Shown: positions 6,176-14,247 of the stretch, one piece after another
Layout: the number at the start of each line of letters is the position of its first letter
How positions within the stretch are numbered: the first letter of the stretch is position 1
From: JAWPNA01 sp045402695
GTDB taxonomy: Bacteria; Acidobacteriota; Polarisedimenticolia; JACPZX01; DASXTC01
Reading direction: 5' to 3'
DNA: 14,485 nt
NCBI GenBank assembly: GCA_045402695.1
Contig: JAWPNA010000154.1
Coordinates: forward strand, 1-14,485
Translations under genes and position numbers: made by a program
Notes under the pieces: model-generated
The model's input: the letters and a program-made list of their open reading frames with translations, nothing else
The model's database searches: none
What the model was told of the DNA's origin: nothing

Positions 6176-8002
6176 TCACTCCCATTCGATGGTGGCCGGC
6201 GGCTTTGACGTGGCGTCGATCGCGACGGCGCACACCGGATCATGGGTAAGGGCGGCACGCGTGATCTCGGCGGCGCACGCCTCGCCGATCCAGGCCGGCC
6301 GGGCGGTCATCGCGCGCTCCGAGTGCACAGGTCGGATCACAACCATCTCCTGTCCCCGGCCATCGAGGCTGATGGGCACCAGCACGGTCGGGCACTGCCA
6401 CACCTCCCGCATCAGTCCGTGCCGCTCCAGGGCGCGCATCACCACATCGTCGATCTCGCGCAGCAGATCGAGGCGCCGCCGGGTGACGGTGGCCGGTACG
6501 AGGCGCGCCTGCCGCCAGACGCCGCCCGACAGGTCGAACAGGCAGCGGTTGATCCCGTGCACCCGCTTCGCAAGGCCAGTGGCGATCTCGGTGAGACGTC
6601 CCCAGCCTGGAAACTCCCCCGCCAGCAGCACCGGATGCTCGTAGCTTCGCAGGTCGGCCTTGACACCCACCGAGCGCACCGGAAGCGGCAGACCCCGAAG
6701 GCCGGTCTCCCGCAGGGCTTCTTCGAGGTCGGCCCGCAGCCGGGGCTCGTCGTAGTCGCCAGGTACCTCTCGCGCAGCCGCGAGGCGAATCCCAAGGCCC
6801 GGCCCGGGAAACGGATGCCGATCGATGCTCTCCGAGTCGAGGCCCAGGGCACGCCCCAACTCGCGCACCTCGACCTTGTAGAGATCCTTGATCGGCTCGA
6901 TCACCTTGCCGGCCCGCATCATCTCTTGTATGACCGGCACACGGTTGTGATGTGTCTTGATGACGTCGGCGCGCTTGGTGCCCCCTGTCTCGATCGTGTC
7001 GGGATAGATCGTCCCCTGCCCGAGCAACATCTCGCCCAGACCGAGCCGCGCCGCTTCGCGCTCAAAGACCCTGATGAAGGTGTCGCCGATGGCGCGCCGT
7101 TTCGCCTCGGGATCGGTCAGGCCCTCCAGCGCTCCGAGGAATTCCGCTGAGGCATCCACGTGCCGCAGGCAGGGCCCCAGCCCCATCGCGTTCAGCCTGG
7201 CCACGACGCGGGCGCTCTCGTCCTTGCGCATCAGCCCGTTGTCGATGTGCAGCAGCCTGAGGCGCGACACGCCCAGCCCCCGCTCGAAGAGCTTGGCGGC
7301 CACCGTCGAGTCGACTCCACCCGAGACCAGCAGCAGCACCTCGCGGTCGCCGACCTCGGCGCTCAGAGCGGCGGCGCGTTGCTCGACCTGGTCGCCCACC
7401 GTCCAATCGCGCGAAGCGCCGCAGATCCCCACGACGAAGTTCTCGAGGATGCGGCGGCCGCAGGGTGTGTCGTCCACCTCTGGGTGGAACTGCAGCCCGT
7501 ACTGCCGGCGCGCCTCGCAGGCGATCGCCGCGTTGCGATGCCCACAGGACCGATCGTTTCCTCCCGTGGAGTACCCGATCTCCTCGAAGCCCGCCCCGAG
7601 CCGCGTCACCGTGTCGCCGTGGCTCATCCAGACGGTCTCCTCGGGGGAGAGCCCCGCAAAGAGCGGCGAACGCCCCGCAACGTGCAGCGTGGCCGCGCCG
7701 TACTCCCGGCGCGTGTGCTCGACCGCGCCCCCCGCGTGCTTGGCGATCTCCTGATGGCCGAAGCAGAAGCCGAGCACCGGGATCCCCAGGTCGAGGATGC
7801 CGCGGCTCCACTCGCCGTCCTCGTCACGCGCGCTCAGCGAGGGGCTCCCCGAGAGGATGATCCCGTCGTACTTCCTGAAGGTCTCCACCGGGTCGTCCGG
7901 CTCGCGGATCTCGGCATATACTCCGAGTCCCCGCACCTTCGTGGCGATGAGATGGACGTACTGGCCGCCGAAATCGAGCACCGCGATGCCGCCGCGCTTC
8001 AT
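6176..8002 (-). CDS. guaA: GMP synthase (glutamine-hydrolysing), long form
   Basis: This cytoplasmic enzyme converts XMP to GMP using ATP and glutamine-derived ammonia, the last step of guanine nucleotide synthesis. The 608-residue protein has an N-terminal class I glutamine amidotransferase domain with VLGFCFGHQ (nucleophile Cys80) and QFHPEV (His173, Glu175). The ATP pyrophosphatase domain follows, with SGGVDS (227-232), GQGTIYPDTIE near 328 and HPFPGPGLG (396-404). The C-terminus ends in the conserved SKPPATIEWE. It is longer than E. coli GuaA (525). The extra sequence after HPFPGPGLG, with the PVRSVGVKADLRSYEHPV segment, resembles the insertion in the dimerisation region of eukaryotic-type GMP synthases. 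The ATG at 8002 is used because GGGAG lies just upstream and the amidotransferase strand IAVLDFGGQY begins there. The exported SnoaL-like gene ends 50 bp upstream on the same strand. Confidence 0.97.
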   Translation of the reverse strand: MKRGGIAVLDFGGQYVHLIATKVRGLGVYAEIREPDDPVETFRKYDGIILSGSPSLSARDEDGEWSRGILDLGIPVLGFCFGHQEIAKHAGGAVEHTRREYGAATLHVAGRSPLFAGLSPEETVWMSHGDTVTRLGAGFEEIGYSTGGNDRSCGHRNAAIACEARRQYGLQFHPEVDDTPCGRRILENFVVGICGASRDWTVGDQVEQRAAALSAEVGDREVLLLVSGGVDSTVAAKLFERGLGVSRLRLLHIDNGLMRKDESARVVARLNAMGLGPCLRHVDASAEFLGALEGLTDPEAKRRAIGDTFIRVFEREAARLGLGEMLLGQGTIYPDTIETGGTKRADVIKTHHNRVPVIQEMMRAGKVIEPIKDLYKVEVRELGRALGLDSESIDRHPFPGPGLGIRLAAAREVPGDYDEPRLRADLEEALRETGLRGLPLPVRSVGVKADLRSYEHPVLLAGEFPGWGRLTEIATGLAKRVHGINRCLFDLSGGVWRQARLVPATVTRRRLDLLREIDDVVMRALERHGLMREVWQCPTVLVPISLDGRGQEMVVIRPVHSERAMTARPAWIGEACAAEITRAALTHDPVCAVAIDATSKPPATIEWE

Positions 8003-8052
8003 CGTCGTCTCCCTGTTGTCCACTGATCGCAACAGTTCCGCCCCTCGCCGGC

Positions 8053-8517
8053 TCACGGCCTTGGCGGGCACTCGCACGGAGGGCATCCCTTGTCGAACAG
8101 GACCCTCCATCGGCCATCCGACTCGCGGCGCCAGATCGAGCTGAACACCCCGATCTGCTTTCCCTCCGGGTCGCGCACTGGTCCGGAGCTGAGCGCCAGC
8201 GTGCCCGAGTCGATCACCTCCACCTGCTCCGGTGCCCAGGAGAAAGGCGCCTTGGGCCCCTCGTAATACGGTTTCCATCCAGCAGCCACCGCTTCCTTGC
8301 CCCTCAGTACCCCCGCTCTGCTGAAGAAAAGAGCCTCGTCAGACAACTGGGCCACGAAGGCGGCGTGGTCGCGGTCGGCCATCGACTTCGCGAAAGCGGC
8401 CTCCGCGGCGCGCACCTGGGCGGCGAGCTCGGCGTTGGTCGGACTGGTCTCGCCGAGGGCCGGCGCGGGCAGGAACGCCAGCAACAGGGGGAGGGCAAGC
8501 AGATGTGATCTGGTCAT
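8053..8517 (-). CDS. Exported SnoaL/DUF4440-like (NTF2-fold) protein
   Basis: A 154-residue protein with a signal peptide at residues 1-22 (TRSHLLALPLLLAFLPAPALG), so it is probably periplasmic. The mature part has the NTF2-fold pattern of the DUF4440/SnoaL-like group. A helix (AELAAQVRAAEAAFAKSMADRDHAAFVAQL) is followed by SDEALFFSRAGVLRGKEAV, a FSW strand, DSGTLALSSGPVRD, and a closing WRRESDGRWRVLFDKGC strand pair. The C-terminus carries a short CPPCEC cysteine cluster that is unusual for the fold and could form a disulphide or bind a metal. The ATG is preceded by GGAGGAG. Many members bind small ligands or have unknown roles; no catalytic residues are evident. It is upstream of guaA on the same strand, but a functional link is not implied. 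Confidence 0.82.
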   Translation of the reverse strand: MTRSHLLALPLLLAFLPAPALGETSPTNAELAAQVRAAEAAFAKSMADRDHAAFVAQLSDEALFFSRAGVLRGKEAVAAGWKPYYEGPKAPFSWAPEQVEVIDSGTLALSSGPVRDPEGKQIGVFSSIWRRESDGRWRVLFDKGCPPCECPPRP

Positions 8518-8586
8518 TTCAACTCCTCCATGCCGGAGTTACAGACTACCAGCCGCGAGGCCGCGAGGCCAGGCCAGCCTCCGCGG

Positions 8587-8592
8587 TATACT
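8587..8592 (+). promoter_or_regulatory. Candidate -10 box for leaderless start at 8600
   Basis: TATACT ends 7 nt before the ATG at 8600 and no ribosome-binding site lies between them, so the mRNA probably begins at the start codon. The upstream -35 region has no clear TTGACA match. Confidence 0.5.
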
Positions 8593-8599
8593 CCCGCCG

Positions 8600-9592
8600 A
8601 TGAACGAGCTGCGCGTCTACGATCGGATCTCCGATGCCGTCGGCTGGACCCCGATGGTCAGGCTGCGGCGCGCCCTTGATGGATTCGCGGGAGAAGCCTT
8701 CGCCAAGATCGAGTTCATGAACCCGATGGGAAGCATCAAGGATCGGATTGCCCGGTTCATGATCGAGAAGGCGCTGCGTGAAGGTACCTTGCGCGCCGGC
8801 GACACCGTGGTGGAGAACTCCTCCGGCAACACCGCCATGGGGCTCGCGATGATGGCGGTTCTCGAGGATCTGCGGTGCCGGATGGTGGTGCGGCGGCAGA
8901 CGAGCCGGGAGAAGCTCGACTGCCTGAGGGCGATGGGGGTCGACCTGGTGCTCGTGGACGGCACCCTGCCGCCGGAACATCCGGAAAGCTACAACCGCAA
9001 GGCCAGGAGCGTGGTGGCCGAGACGCCGCGCGCCTACTTCACCGATCAGCACAACAACCGCGCCAACAGCGAGGCCCACTACCGAGGCACCGGCCCGGAG
9101 ATCTGGCGGCAGATGGAGGGGAGGATTGACTACCTGGTGGCTGGCATGGGCACGGGAGGCACGATCTGCGGCGTCGCGCGATACCTCAAGGAGCACGACT
9201 CCCGGATCAGGGTCATCGCGATCGACCCGGTCGGCTCCGTTTTCCACGAGCACTTCAAGGCGGGAGGAACCGGCGAGCCGGGCCACTATCTGCTGGAGGG
9301 GCTGGGTGACGAGGAGATCATCGGCTGTCCCCAGTTCGATCTGATCGACGACATGTTCCAGGTCACCGACGGCGACGCCTTTCGAGCCGCGCGGGAGCTG
9401 GCGCGCCGTGAGGCGATACTCGCGGGGGGCTCCAGCGGGGCGGCGCTGTGGGGGGTCCGCAGGCTCATCGGCCAGATCGATCGGCCCGCGCGCATCGTCA
9501 CCATTTTCCCCGACTCGGGGAGCCGGTATCTGAGCACCATCTACAACGACGACTGGATGCGCGGCCATGGCTTTCTCGAGGAGGCGGGCTGA
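8600..9592 (+). CDS. PLP-dependent cysteine synthase / cystathionine beta-synthase family enzyme
   Basis: This 330-residue enzyme belongs to the fold-type II PLP family that makes cysteine from O-acetylserine, or cystathionine from serine and homocysteine. Visible features are NPMGSIKDR with the PLP lysine at 47, the substrate loop SSGNT (74-78; usually TSGNT), the phosphate-binding GTGGT (184-188), GGSSG (276-280) and PDSGSRYLST near 304-313. The ASN-type loop reads VVENSSGNTAMG, where cysteine synthases have EATSGNTGxG, so the substrate site is somewhat altered. There is no C-terminal CBS domain pair, and the length fits the single-domain type. The ATG at 8600 is chosen because it begins the conserved N-terminal helix before GWTPMVRLRR. 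It is divergent from the exported SnoaL-like gene. Choice between CysK, CysM and CBS cannot be made from sequence reading alone. Confidence 0.92.
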   Translation: MNELRVYDRISDAVGWTPMVRLRRALDGFAGEAFAKIEFMNPMGSIKDRIARFMIEKALREGTLRAGDTVVENSSGNTAMGLAMMAVLEDLRCRMVVRRQTSREKLDCLRAMGVDLVLVDGTLPPEHPESYNRKARSVVAETPRAYFTDQHNNRANSEAHYRGTGPEIWRQMEGRIDYLVAGMGTGGTICGVARYLKEHDSRIRVIAIDPVGSVFHEHFKAGGTGEPGHYLLEGLGDEEIIGCPQFDLIDDMFQVTDGDAFRAARELARREAILAGGSSGAALWGVRRLIGQIDRPARIVTIFPDSGSRYLSTIYNDDWMRGHGFLEEAG

Positions 9593-9613
9593 GGTGAGCG
9601 CCCTGGGAATCGG

Positions 9614-10693
9614 TCAAGCGCGCGCCGAAGCCGCCAGCGGGAACCAGTGCTGCGTCCGGTTGCAGGCGGCACAGACCGATAGCATGACCGGGACTTCCAC
9701 CAGGACGCCGACCACCGTGGCCAGCGCCGCTCCGGATCCCGCGCCGAACAAGGTGATGGCGACCGCCACGGCCAGCTCGAAGAAGTTGCTCGCGCCGATC
9801 AGAGCGCCGGGAGCCGCGATCTCGTGCGGGATCCTGAACCAACGCATCAGTCCGTACACGAGGCCGGCATTGAAGTAGACCTGGATGAGGATCGGGACCG
9901 CTATCAGGAGGACGTGGAGGAACCGGCCCGTGAGGTTGTCGGCCTGAAAGGCGAAGATCAGAACGAGGGTGGCCAGGAGAGCCACCGTCGTCACGGGATG
10001 GAAAAACGGCAGATAGGCATCCTCGAACCACGCTCGGCCCTTGGCGCGCATGAGGACCGCGCGGCTCAGACTCCCGAGGACGAGCGGGATCACGATGAAG
10101 GCCACCACGCTCCACAGAAGGACATCGAAGGGCACCTGAAGCCCACTCGCACCCGCGACGAGAAACCCGACGATCGGGGCGAACAACACGAGCATGATCA
10201 GATCGTTGAGCGAGACCTGGACGAGCGTGTAGGCAGGGTCTCCGTCGGTGAGGTACGACCAGACGAAGACCATGGCGGTGCAGGGCGCCGCGGCCAGGAT
10301 GATCACCCCGGCGACGTACTGATCGGCAAGCTCGGCGCCGATCCAGGGCAGGAACAGGTGCTTGAAGAAGACCCAGCCCAGCAACGCCATCGAGAACGGC
10401 TTGACGACCCAGTTGACGAAGAGCGTGATGAGAAGCCCTCCCGGGCGCTTCCGCACGCCGAGCAGGCTGACGAGGTCGATCTTGAGCATCATCGGATAGA
10501 TCATGAGCCAGATCAGGATGGCGATCGGGACATTGATGTGGCCCGCGTCGCCGAACTCGAGACCCCGAAGCGTGCCGACGGCTCCCGGGGCGAGCTTGCC
10601 GATCGCGACCCCGACGACCATGCAGGCCGCGACCCAGAGGGTCAGATACCGCTCGAAGGAGCTGAGGCGCTTTCCCGACGACGGCGCTCTCAT
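9614..10693 (-). CDS. acr3: Arsenite efflux permease, ACR3 family
   Basis: ACR3 is an inner-membrane antiporter of the bile/arsenite/riboflavin transporter superfamily that expels arsenite, usually with protons as counter-ion. The 359-residue protein has about ten hydrophobic segments. Family signatures are IWLMIYPMMLKIDL (61-74), LFVNWVVKPFSMALLGW (91-107), AAPCTAMVFVWSYLTDGD with the essential Cys138, VSLNDLIML (160-168), VPILIQVYFNAGL (266-278) and GASNFFELAVAVAI with Glu306. The ATG at 10693 overlaps the arsR stop as ATGA, so translation is coupled. Longer in-frame starts would lie inside arsR. It ends 21 bp from the convergent PLP-enzyme gene, and no clear terminator lies between them. 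Confidence 0.95.
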   Translation of the reverse strand: MRAPSSGKRLSSFERYLTLWVAACMVVGVAIGKLAPGAVGTLRGLEFGDAGHINVPIAILIWLMIYPMMLKIDLVSLLGVRKRPGGLLITLFVNWVVKPFSMALLGWVFFKHLFLPWIGAELADQYVAGVIILAAAPCTAMVFVWSYLTDGDPAYTLVQVSLNDLIMLVLFAPIVGFLVAGASGLQVPFDVLLWSVVAFIVIPLVLGSLSRAVLMRAKGRAWFEDAYLPFFHPVTTVALLATLVLIFAFQADNLTGRFLHVLLIAVPILIQVYFNAGLVYGLMRWFRIPHEIAAPGALIGASNFFELAVAVAITLFGAGSGAALATVVGVLVEVPVMLSVCAACNRTQHWFPLAASARA

Positions 10694-11058
10694 CGCCTCT
10701 GCTTCGGGAGATTGCAGAGCTCGCTCATCGGCACCTGCGCGACCTGCTTCAGCCTCTTGCGGTCGGCCGCGATCCGCGGCTCGCGGTCGAGCGGGCCGCG
10801 CAGCAGCGCCAGCACACGGCTCGCGTGGCGGTTCCGGCTCGCCGATGCAAGCCCGTAGTGGATCCACTTCCCCTCGCGCCGATCTTCGACCAACCCAGCC
10901 GCTTTGAGGATCGCGAGGTGCTTCGACACGGTGGAGGGAGCGAGTCCAAGGACCGCCTGAACCTGGCAGACGCACAGCTCACCCGGCTCCAGCAGCTTCA
11001 GGATGCGGGTCCGGGTCGGGTCCCCCGCGGCCTTGAGGGCCGCCTCGAGGTCACGCAT
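10690..11058 (-). CDS. arsR: ArsR-family arsenite-responsive repressor
   Basis: This 122-residue winged-helix repressor (SmtB/ArsR family) would bind the operator of its own operon and release it when As(III) is bound. The N-terminal helices (AALKAAGDPTRTRILKLL) lead to ELCVCQV, the CxC arsenite site at the start of the recognition region, then the helix-turn-helix LGLAPSTVSKHLAIL and the wing EGKWIHYGL. The classical E. coli protein has a third ligand two residues later (CVCDLC); here that position is Gln, so a third thiol may come from elsewhere, such as the Cys near the C-terminus (ELCNLP). The ATG at 11058 has GAGG upstream, and a strong promoter with a probable operator lies 13-58 bp upstream. 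It is the first gene of the arsR-acr3 operon. Confidence 0.94.
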   Translation of the reverse strand: MRDLEAALKAAGDPTRTRILKLLEPGELCVCQVQAVLGLAPSTVSKHLAILKAAGLVEDRREGKWIHYGLASASRNRHASRVLALLRGPLDREPRIAADRKRLKQVAQVPMSELCNLPKQRR

Positions 11059-11070
11059 GGATGCCTCTAC

Positions 11071-11090
11071 ATTTCGTTATGTGGCGAATT
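11071..11090. promoter_or_regulatory. Probable ArsR operator
   Basis: ATTTCG-TTATGTGG-CGAATT is an imperfect inverted repeat (5 of 6 arm positions) overlapping the -10 box and transcription start of the arsR promoter. That is where a repressor would block initiation. Assignment to ArsR rests on position and symmetry only. Confidence 0.5.
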
Positions 11091-11116
11091 GTACTCAGGT
11101 GAGATCCGCCCGTCAA
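11088..11116 (-). promoter_or_regulatory. Sigma70-type promoter of arsR-acr3
   Basis: On the minus strand TTGACG (11111-11116) and TACAAT (11088-11093) are separated by exactly 17 bp. Transcription would start near 11081, giving a leader of about 22 nt with a GAGG ribosome-binding site before the arsR ATG. Confidence 0.75.
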
Positions 11117-11171
11117 GCCGCGAGGATCAGTGCCGGTGACTCGGGACTTCCCTCAAGGGCCGTCGTCTCGT

Positions 11172-13835
11172 TCAGTTCGGGATCGACTGCGCCCAGTTCG
11201 AGATGAGGGTCAGAGGCTTGCTCACGTCGCTGTCGGCGGGGCGCAGGCCGACGACACGCTGGCCGTCGGGCGTGACGTCGAAATCCTCGATCGGATGTCG
11301 GAACAGCTCGCGAGGCGCCGAGAAGCGCGGCACGTCGCCGGGCTCGACCTCGACCACCATCACCCTGTCGGGCCTGGCGAGGAAGAAGAGCTCGCGGCCG
11401 TCGGCACGCCAGCGCGGGCGCAGCCCGCCATCGCTCGAGATCTGCCACCTGCCCCGCTCGCCGCCCAGCGCCTGAACGTAGACCTCCCAGCGACCCGACT
11501 GTTCGGAGGCGTAGGCGAGCAGGCGGTCATCCGGCGACAGCGCCGGATCCTCATCGAGGAACGGAGTCGTCACAAGAGGCGTGATCTGCTTCGTGGCGAG
11601 ATCAAAGCGGAACAGATCCTGGCTCGACTCTGCGCCGATGCCGCCGATCACCAGCCATCGGCCGTCGCCGGAGGCGGCCAGCGGCCAGATCCCCTGCTCC
11701 GTCGTCCCGACCTCCTCGGCCGAGCCCGTGCCGTCGGACGATCTCCGGAAGATCGTGCCGTCGTTGCGGCGATCGTTGCTGTAATAGACGAGACGATCAT
11801 CCCGCGACCAGACGGGATAGCGTTCGCCTCCCTCCTCGAAGGTCAGCCGGCTCGCCGAGCCCCGAACGAGATCGTGGATCCACAGATCCGTCGCCCCCTG
11901 TCCGGCGCTGATCAAGGAGAAGGCGAGACGCTTCCCATCGTGCGAAAGGACGAAATCGGAGAACAGCTCGCGATCGCGAATCACTTGCATGCCGACGCCG
12001 TTCCGATCCAGCCAGACCAGAGACGAGAAGGTGCCGCGGGTGCCTCCGCGGTAGGCCAGCGTGCCTTCGCTCGAGACGCTGGCGAGCGCTTGCTCGTTCT
12101 GGGTGAAGGCGACCGGGGAGGCGATGGGCGCCGGATCGCCCGCGAGCGTCAGGCGGCTCGGGTCGAACCGCAGGGCGAGCAGTGTGCCGTCGCGCCAGAA
12201 GAGGATCCGTCCGCCGGGCGCGAAGAGCGGCGATGAGTTCGCGGCGATCAGCCGGGTACGCTTCCCACTCGAGAGGTCGAGCGCTTCGATCGAGCTGTCG
12301 TCGTTGCGGGCGCCGCCTTCCGCCGTCTGCGCCAGGAAGAGAATCGTCTTGCCGCCGGGAAGGAAGACCGGGAACCGATGGCTCTTCTCACCGCGTGACG
12401 CGTCGAGCGTCGTCAGCGGCTTCGGCTCGCCGCCGCCCGCGGACACGATGGAAAGGCCGGTGCGGAAGGCGCCGGTGAAGACGATCCGGCCGTCGGGTCC
12501 CCAGGCGCCGCCGCGCGGCGTCGGCGCGTCGCAGATGGCCTGCGCCGGCCCGCCCTGCGGATCGAGCCGCTTGAGCTTGCCCTCGGCGAAGAAACCGATG
12601 TGGGTCCCGTCGGGGGACCAGAACGGCATCTCTCCCCCATCGGCCGGTGCCAGCCGCGTGGCCTCGCCCCGGTCGAGCGCGCGCAGCCAGAGGGCACGCG
12701 CACCGGTCTTCTGGTCAAAGACCTCGAAGACGATCCGGCGCCCGTCGGGCGACAGCGCGAAGGTGTCGCCGAACGCCATCCCCTCGGGCGCGACGATCGC
12801 CGCATGGAGGACATGCGATGGCGCATCGCCCCGTCCGGCTCCGAGCCACAGAGTCGCGAAGAACACGGCGGCGGCGAGGCCGGTCGCGGCCACGACCCAC
12901 GCGAGCCTCGCTGCTCGCACCGCAGCCGGGGAAGCGGCAGCTGAACCAGCCGTGTGGCGTTCGTCACGATGCGGATCCGCCAGCACTTCCTCGATCACCA
13001 CCCGCGCGTCGCCGATCGCCTGCAGCCGCTCGCGCGGTTTCTTGCGCAGGCAGCGCCGCAGAAGATTCACGATCCGCTCCGGGGTCCCGGCCGGAAGCGC
13101 CGAGAAATCGGGCGTGTCCTTGAGCACGGCCGCGAGGACATGCGAGACCGTCTCTCCCTCGAACAGGCGCCGGCCGGTCAGCATCTCGAAGAGCACGACC
13201 CCGAACGACCAGATGTCGGCGCGCCGGTCCACCGCGCCCCCCACCGCCTGCTCGGGCGCCATGTACGCCGCGGTGCCGAGGATCATCCCCATTCGCGTGG
13301 CGCTGTGCATGAGGGTCGGCGATTGCGAGAGCTGTGAAGCCGGAGAGGTGGATGCGCCGCCGGGATCCAGCGCCTTCGCCAGTCCGAAATCGAGGACCTT
13401 GACCTTGCCGTCCGCCGTCAACTTCACGTTCGCGGGCTTCAGGTCGCGGTGGACGATTCCCCTCTCGTGGGCCTCTTCGAGCGCCTCGGCGATCTGCCGG
13501 GCCATGGAGAGGCATTCATCGAGAGGAAGAGGCCCGCTCTCCAGCCGCTCGGCCAGGGTCGGGCCCTCGACCAGCTCCATCACCAGCGCGCGCACGCCGC
13601 CGGCGTCCTCGAGCCCGAAGATCGAAGAGATGTTCGGATGATGAAGCTGGGCGAGAAGCTGCGCCTCGCGCTCAAATCGAGCGAGGCGCTCCGTGTCTTG
13701 GGTGAAGGCCACGGGCAGGACCTTGATCGCGACCTCGCGCCTGAGCTTGGTGTCGGTCGCGCGATACACCTCTCCCATGCCCCCCTCGCCAAGCTTGGCG
13801 GTGATCGCGTAGGAGCCGAGGCGGGTGCCGATCAC
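11172..13835 (-). CDS. Membrane Ser/Thr protein kinase with C-terminal WD40/TolB-like propeller
   Basis: The 887-residue protein combines a cytoplasmic PknB-type kinase with an outer propeller. The kinase (residues ~9-285) has GEGGMGEVY (16-24), VAIK with Lys38, the helix-C Glu57, HRDLKPAN (129-136), DFG (149-151) and APE (193-195), so it should be active. A membrane helix lies at about 311-331 (LAWVVAATGLAAAVFFATLWLG). The remaining ~550 residues carry repeated PD40-type motifs such as LSPDGRRIVF, FWSPDGTHIGF, WGPDGRIVF and LSPDDRLLAY, forming one or two beta-propellers. I chose the GTG at 13835 because GGAGG lies 7 nt upstream and the kinase domain starts at once. A longer in-frame ATG at 14081 adds an arginine- and proline-rich leader unlike the family. 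Ligand and targets are unknown. It is divergent from the second kinase. Confidence 0.93.
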   Translation of the reverse strand: MIGTRLGSYAITAKLGEGGMGEVYRATDTKLRREVAIKVLPVAFTQDTERLARFEREAQLLAQLHHPNISSIFGLEDAGGVRALVMELVEGPTLAERLESGPLPLDECLSMARQIAEALEEAHERGIVHRDLKPANVKLTADGKVKVLDFGLAKALDPGGASTSPASQLSQSPTLMHSATRMGMILGTAAYMAPEQAVGGAVDRRADIWSFGVVLFEMLTGRRLFEGETVSHVLAAVLKDTPDFSALPAGTPERIVNLLRRCLRKKPRERLQAIGDARVVIEEVLADPHRDERHTAGSAAASPAAVRAARLAWVVAATGLAAAVFFATLWLGAGRGDAPSHVLHAAIVAPEGMAFGDTFALSPDGRRIVFEVFDQKTGARALWLRALDRGEATRLAPADGGEMPFWSPDGTHIGFFAEGKLKRLDPQGGPAQAICDAPTPRGGAWGPDGRIVFTGAFRTGLSIVSAGGGEPKPLTTLDASRGEKSHRFPVFLPGGKTILFLAQTAEGGARNDDSSIEALDLSSGKRTRLIAANSSPLFAPGGRILFWRDGTLLALRFDPSRLTLAGDPAPIASPVAFTQNEQALASVSSEGTLAYRGGTRGTFSSLVWLDRNGVGMQVIRDRELFSDFVLSHDGKRLAFSLISAGQGATDLWIHDLVRGSASRLTFEEGGERYPVWSRDDRLVYYSNDRRNDGTIFRRSSDGTGSAEEVGTTEQGIWPLAASGDGRWLVIGGIGAESSQDLFRFDLATKQITPLVTTPFLDEDPALSPDDRLLAYASEQSGRWEVYVQALGGERGRWQISSDGGLRPRWRADGRELFFLARPDRVMVVEVEPGDVPRFSAPRELFRHPIEDFDVTPDGQRVVGLRPADSDVSKPLTLISNWAQSIPN

Positions 13836-14065
13836 GTCCGCCCTCCCATCGTGCGATCGGCGTGCATCAGGTCGCTGCACATGTGGTGGGTCATCGCTCG
13901 AACGAAGAGCAGCCTCCGGACGTCCGGCGCGCCGCTGCCCGGGTGGTTCTCCATCGCGGTACCCGAGGTGCGTCACGGCGGCGATGTATGGGGAATTGAA
14001 GCAAACCGCGGGAGATTCTATCACGCACTCGGCCTCGGGTTGCTGCGGCTGCGGGCCGGTTCTGG

Positions 14066-14071
14066 TAGTCT
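14066..14071 (+). promoter_or_regulatory. Candidate -10 box for leaderless start at 14080
   Basis: TAGTCT ends 8 nt before the ATG at 14080, with no ribosome-binding site in the GC-rich gap. This is the third such arrangement in the window. Confidence 0.35.
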
Positions 14072-14079
14072 TGGCGGCC

Positions 14080-14247
14080 ATGCCGCTTACGATCGGCTCC
14101 CTCCTGGGACCCTATGAGATCGTCTCCGCCGCCGGAAGTGGGGGCATGGGAGAGGTCTACCAGGCGCGCGACCCGCGCCTCGGGCGCGACGTCGCGGTCA
14201 AGGTCCTCCCAGCGGAGGTCGCCTCCGATCCGGATAGCTTCGCAAGG
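14080..14247 (+). CDS. 5' end of a second Ser/Thr protein kinase, cut off by unrelated sequence
   Basis: The first 56 residues are a typical PknB-like kinase start: MPLTIGSLLGPYEIVSAAG, the glycine loop GSGGMGEVY (19-27), ARDPRLGRDVAVKVLP with Lys41, and AEVASDPDSFAR. Related kinases continue with RFEREARAVAAL; here the frame instead reads ICMPLHSCHRCLV and soon stops at 14352. Helix C, HRD, DFG and every later motif are missing. Because the break lies about 220 bp from a contig end that carries sequencing adapter, I attribute the truncation to a mis-joined read rather than to a natural pseudogene. The intergenic 13836-14079 between the two divergent kinases holds no gene. Confidence 0.8.

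Noticed and set aside
6242..7150. Long plus-strand frames opposite guaA
   Set aside because: Antisense to a strongly conserved gene and without motifs or a ribosome-binding site.
12061..13641. A 526-residue open frame on the plus strand
   Set aside because: It lies wholly antisense to the kinase-propeller gene, is rich in Arg, Ser and Pro, and has no domain pattern; it is a GC-driven shadow.
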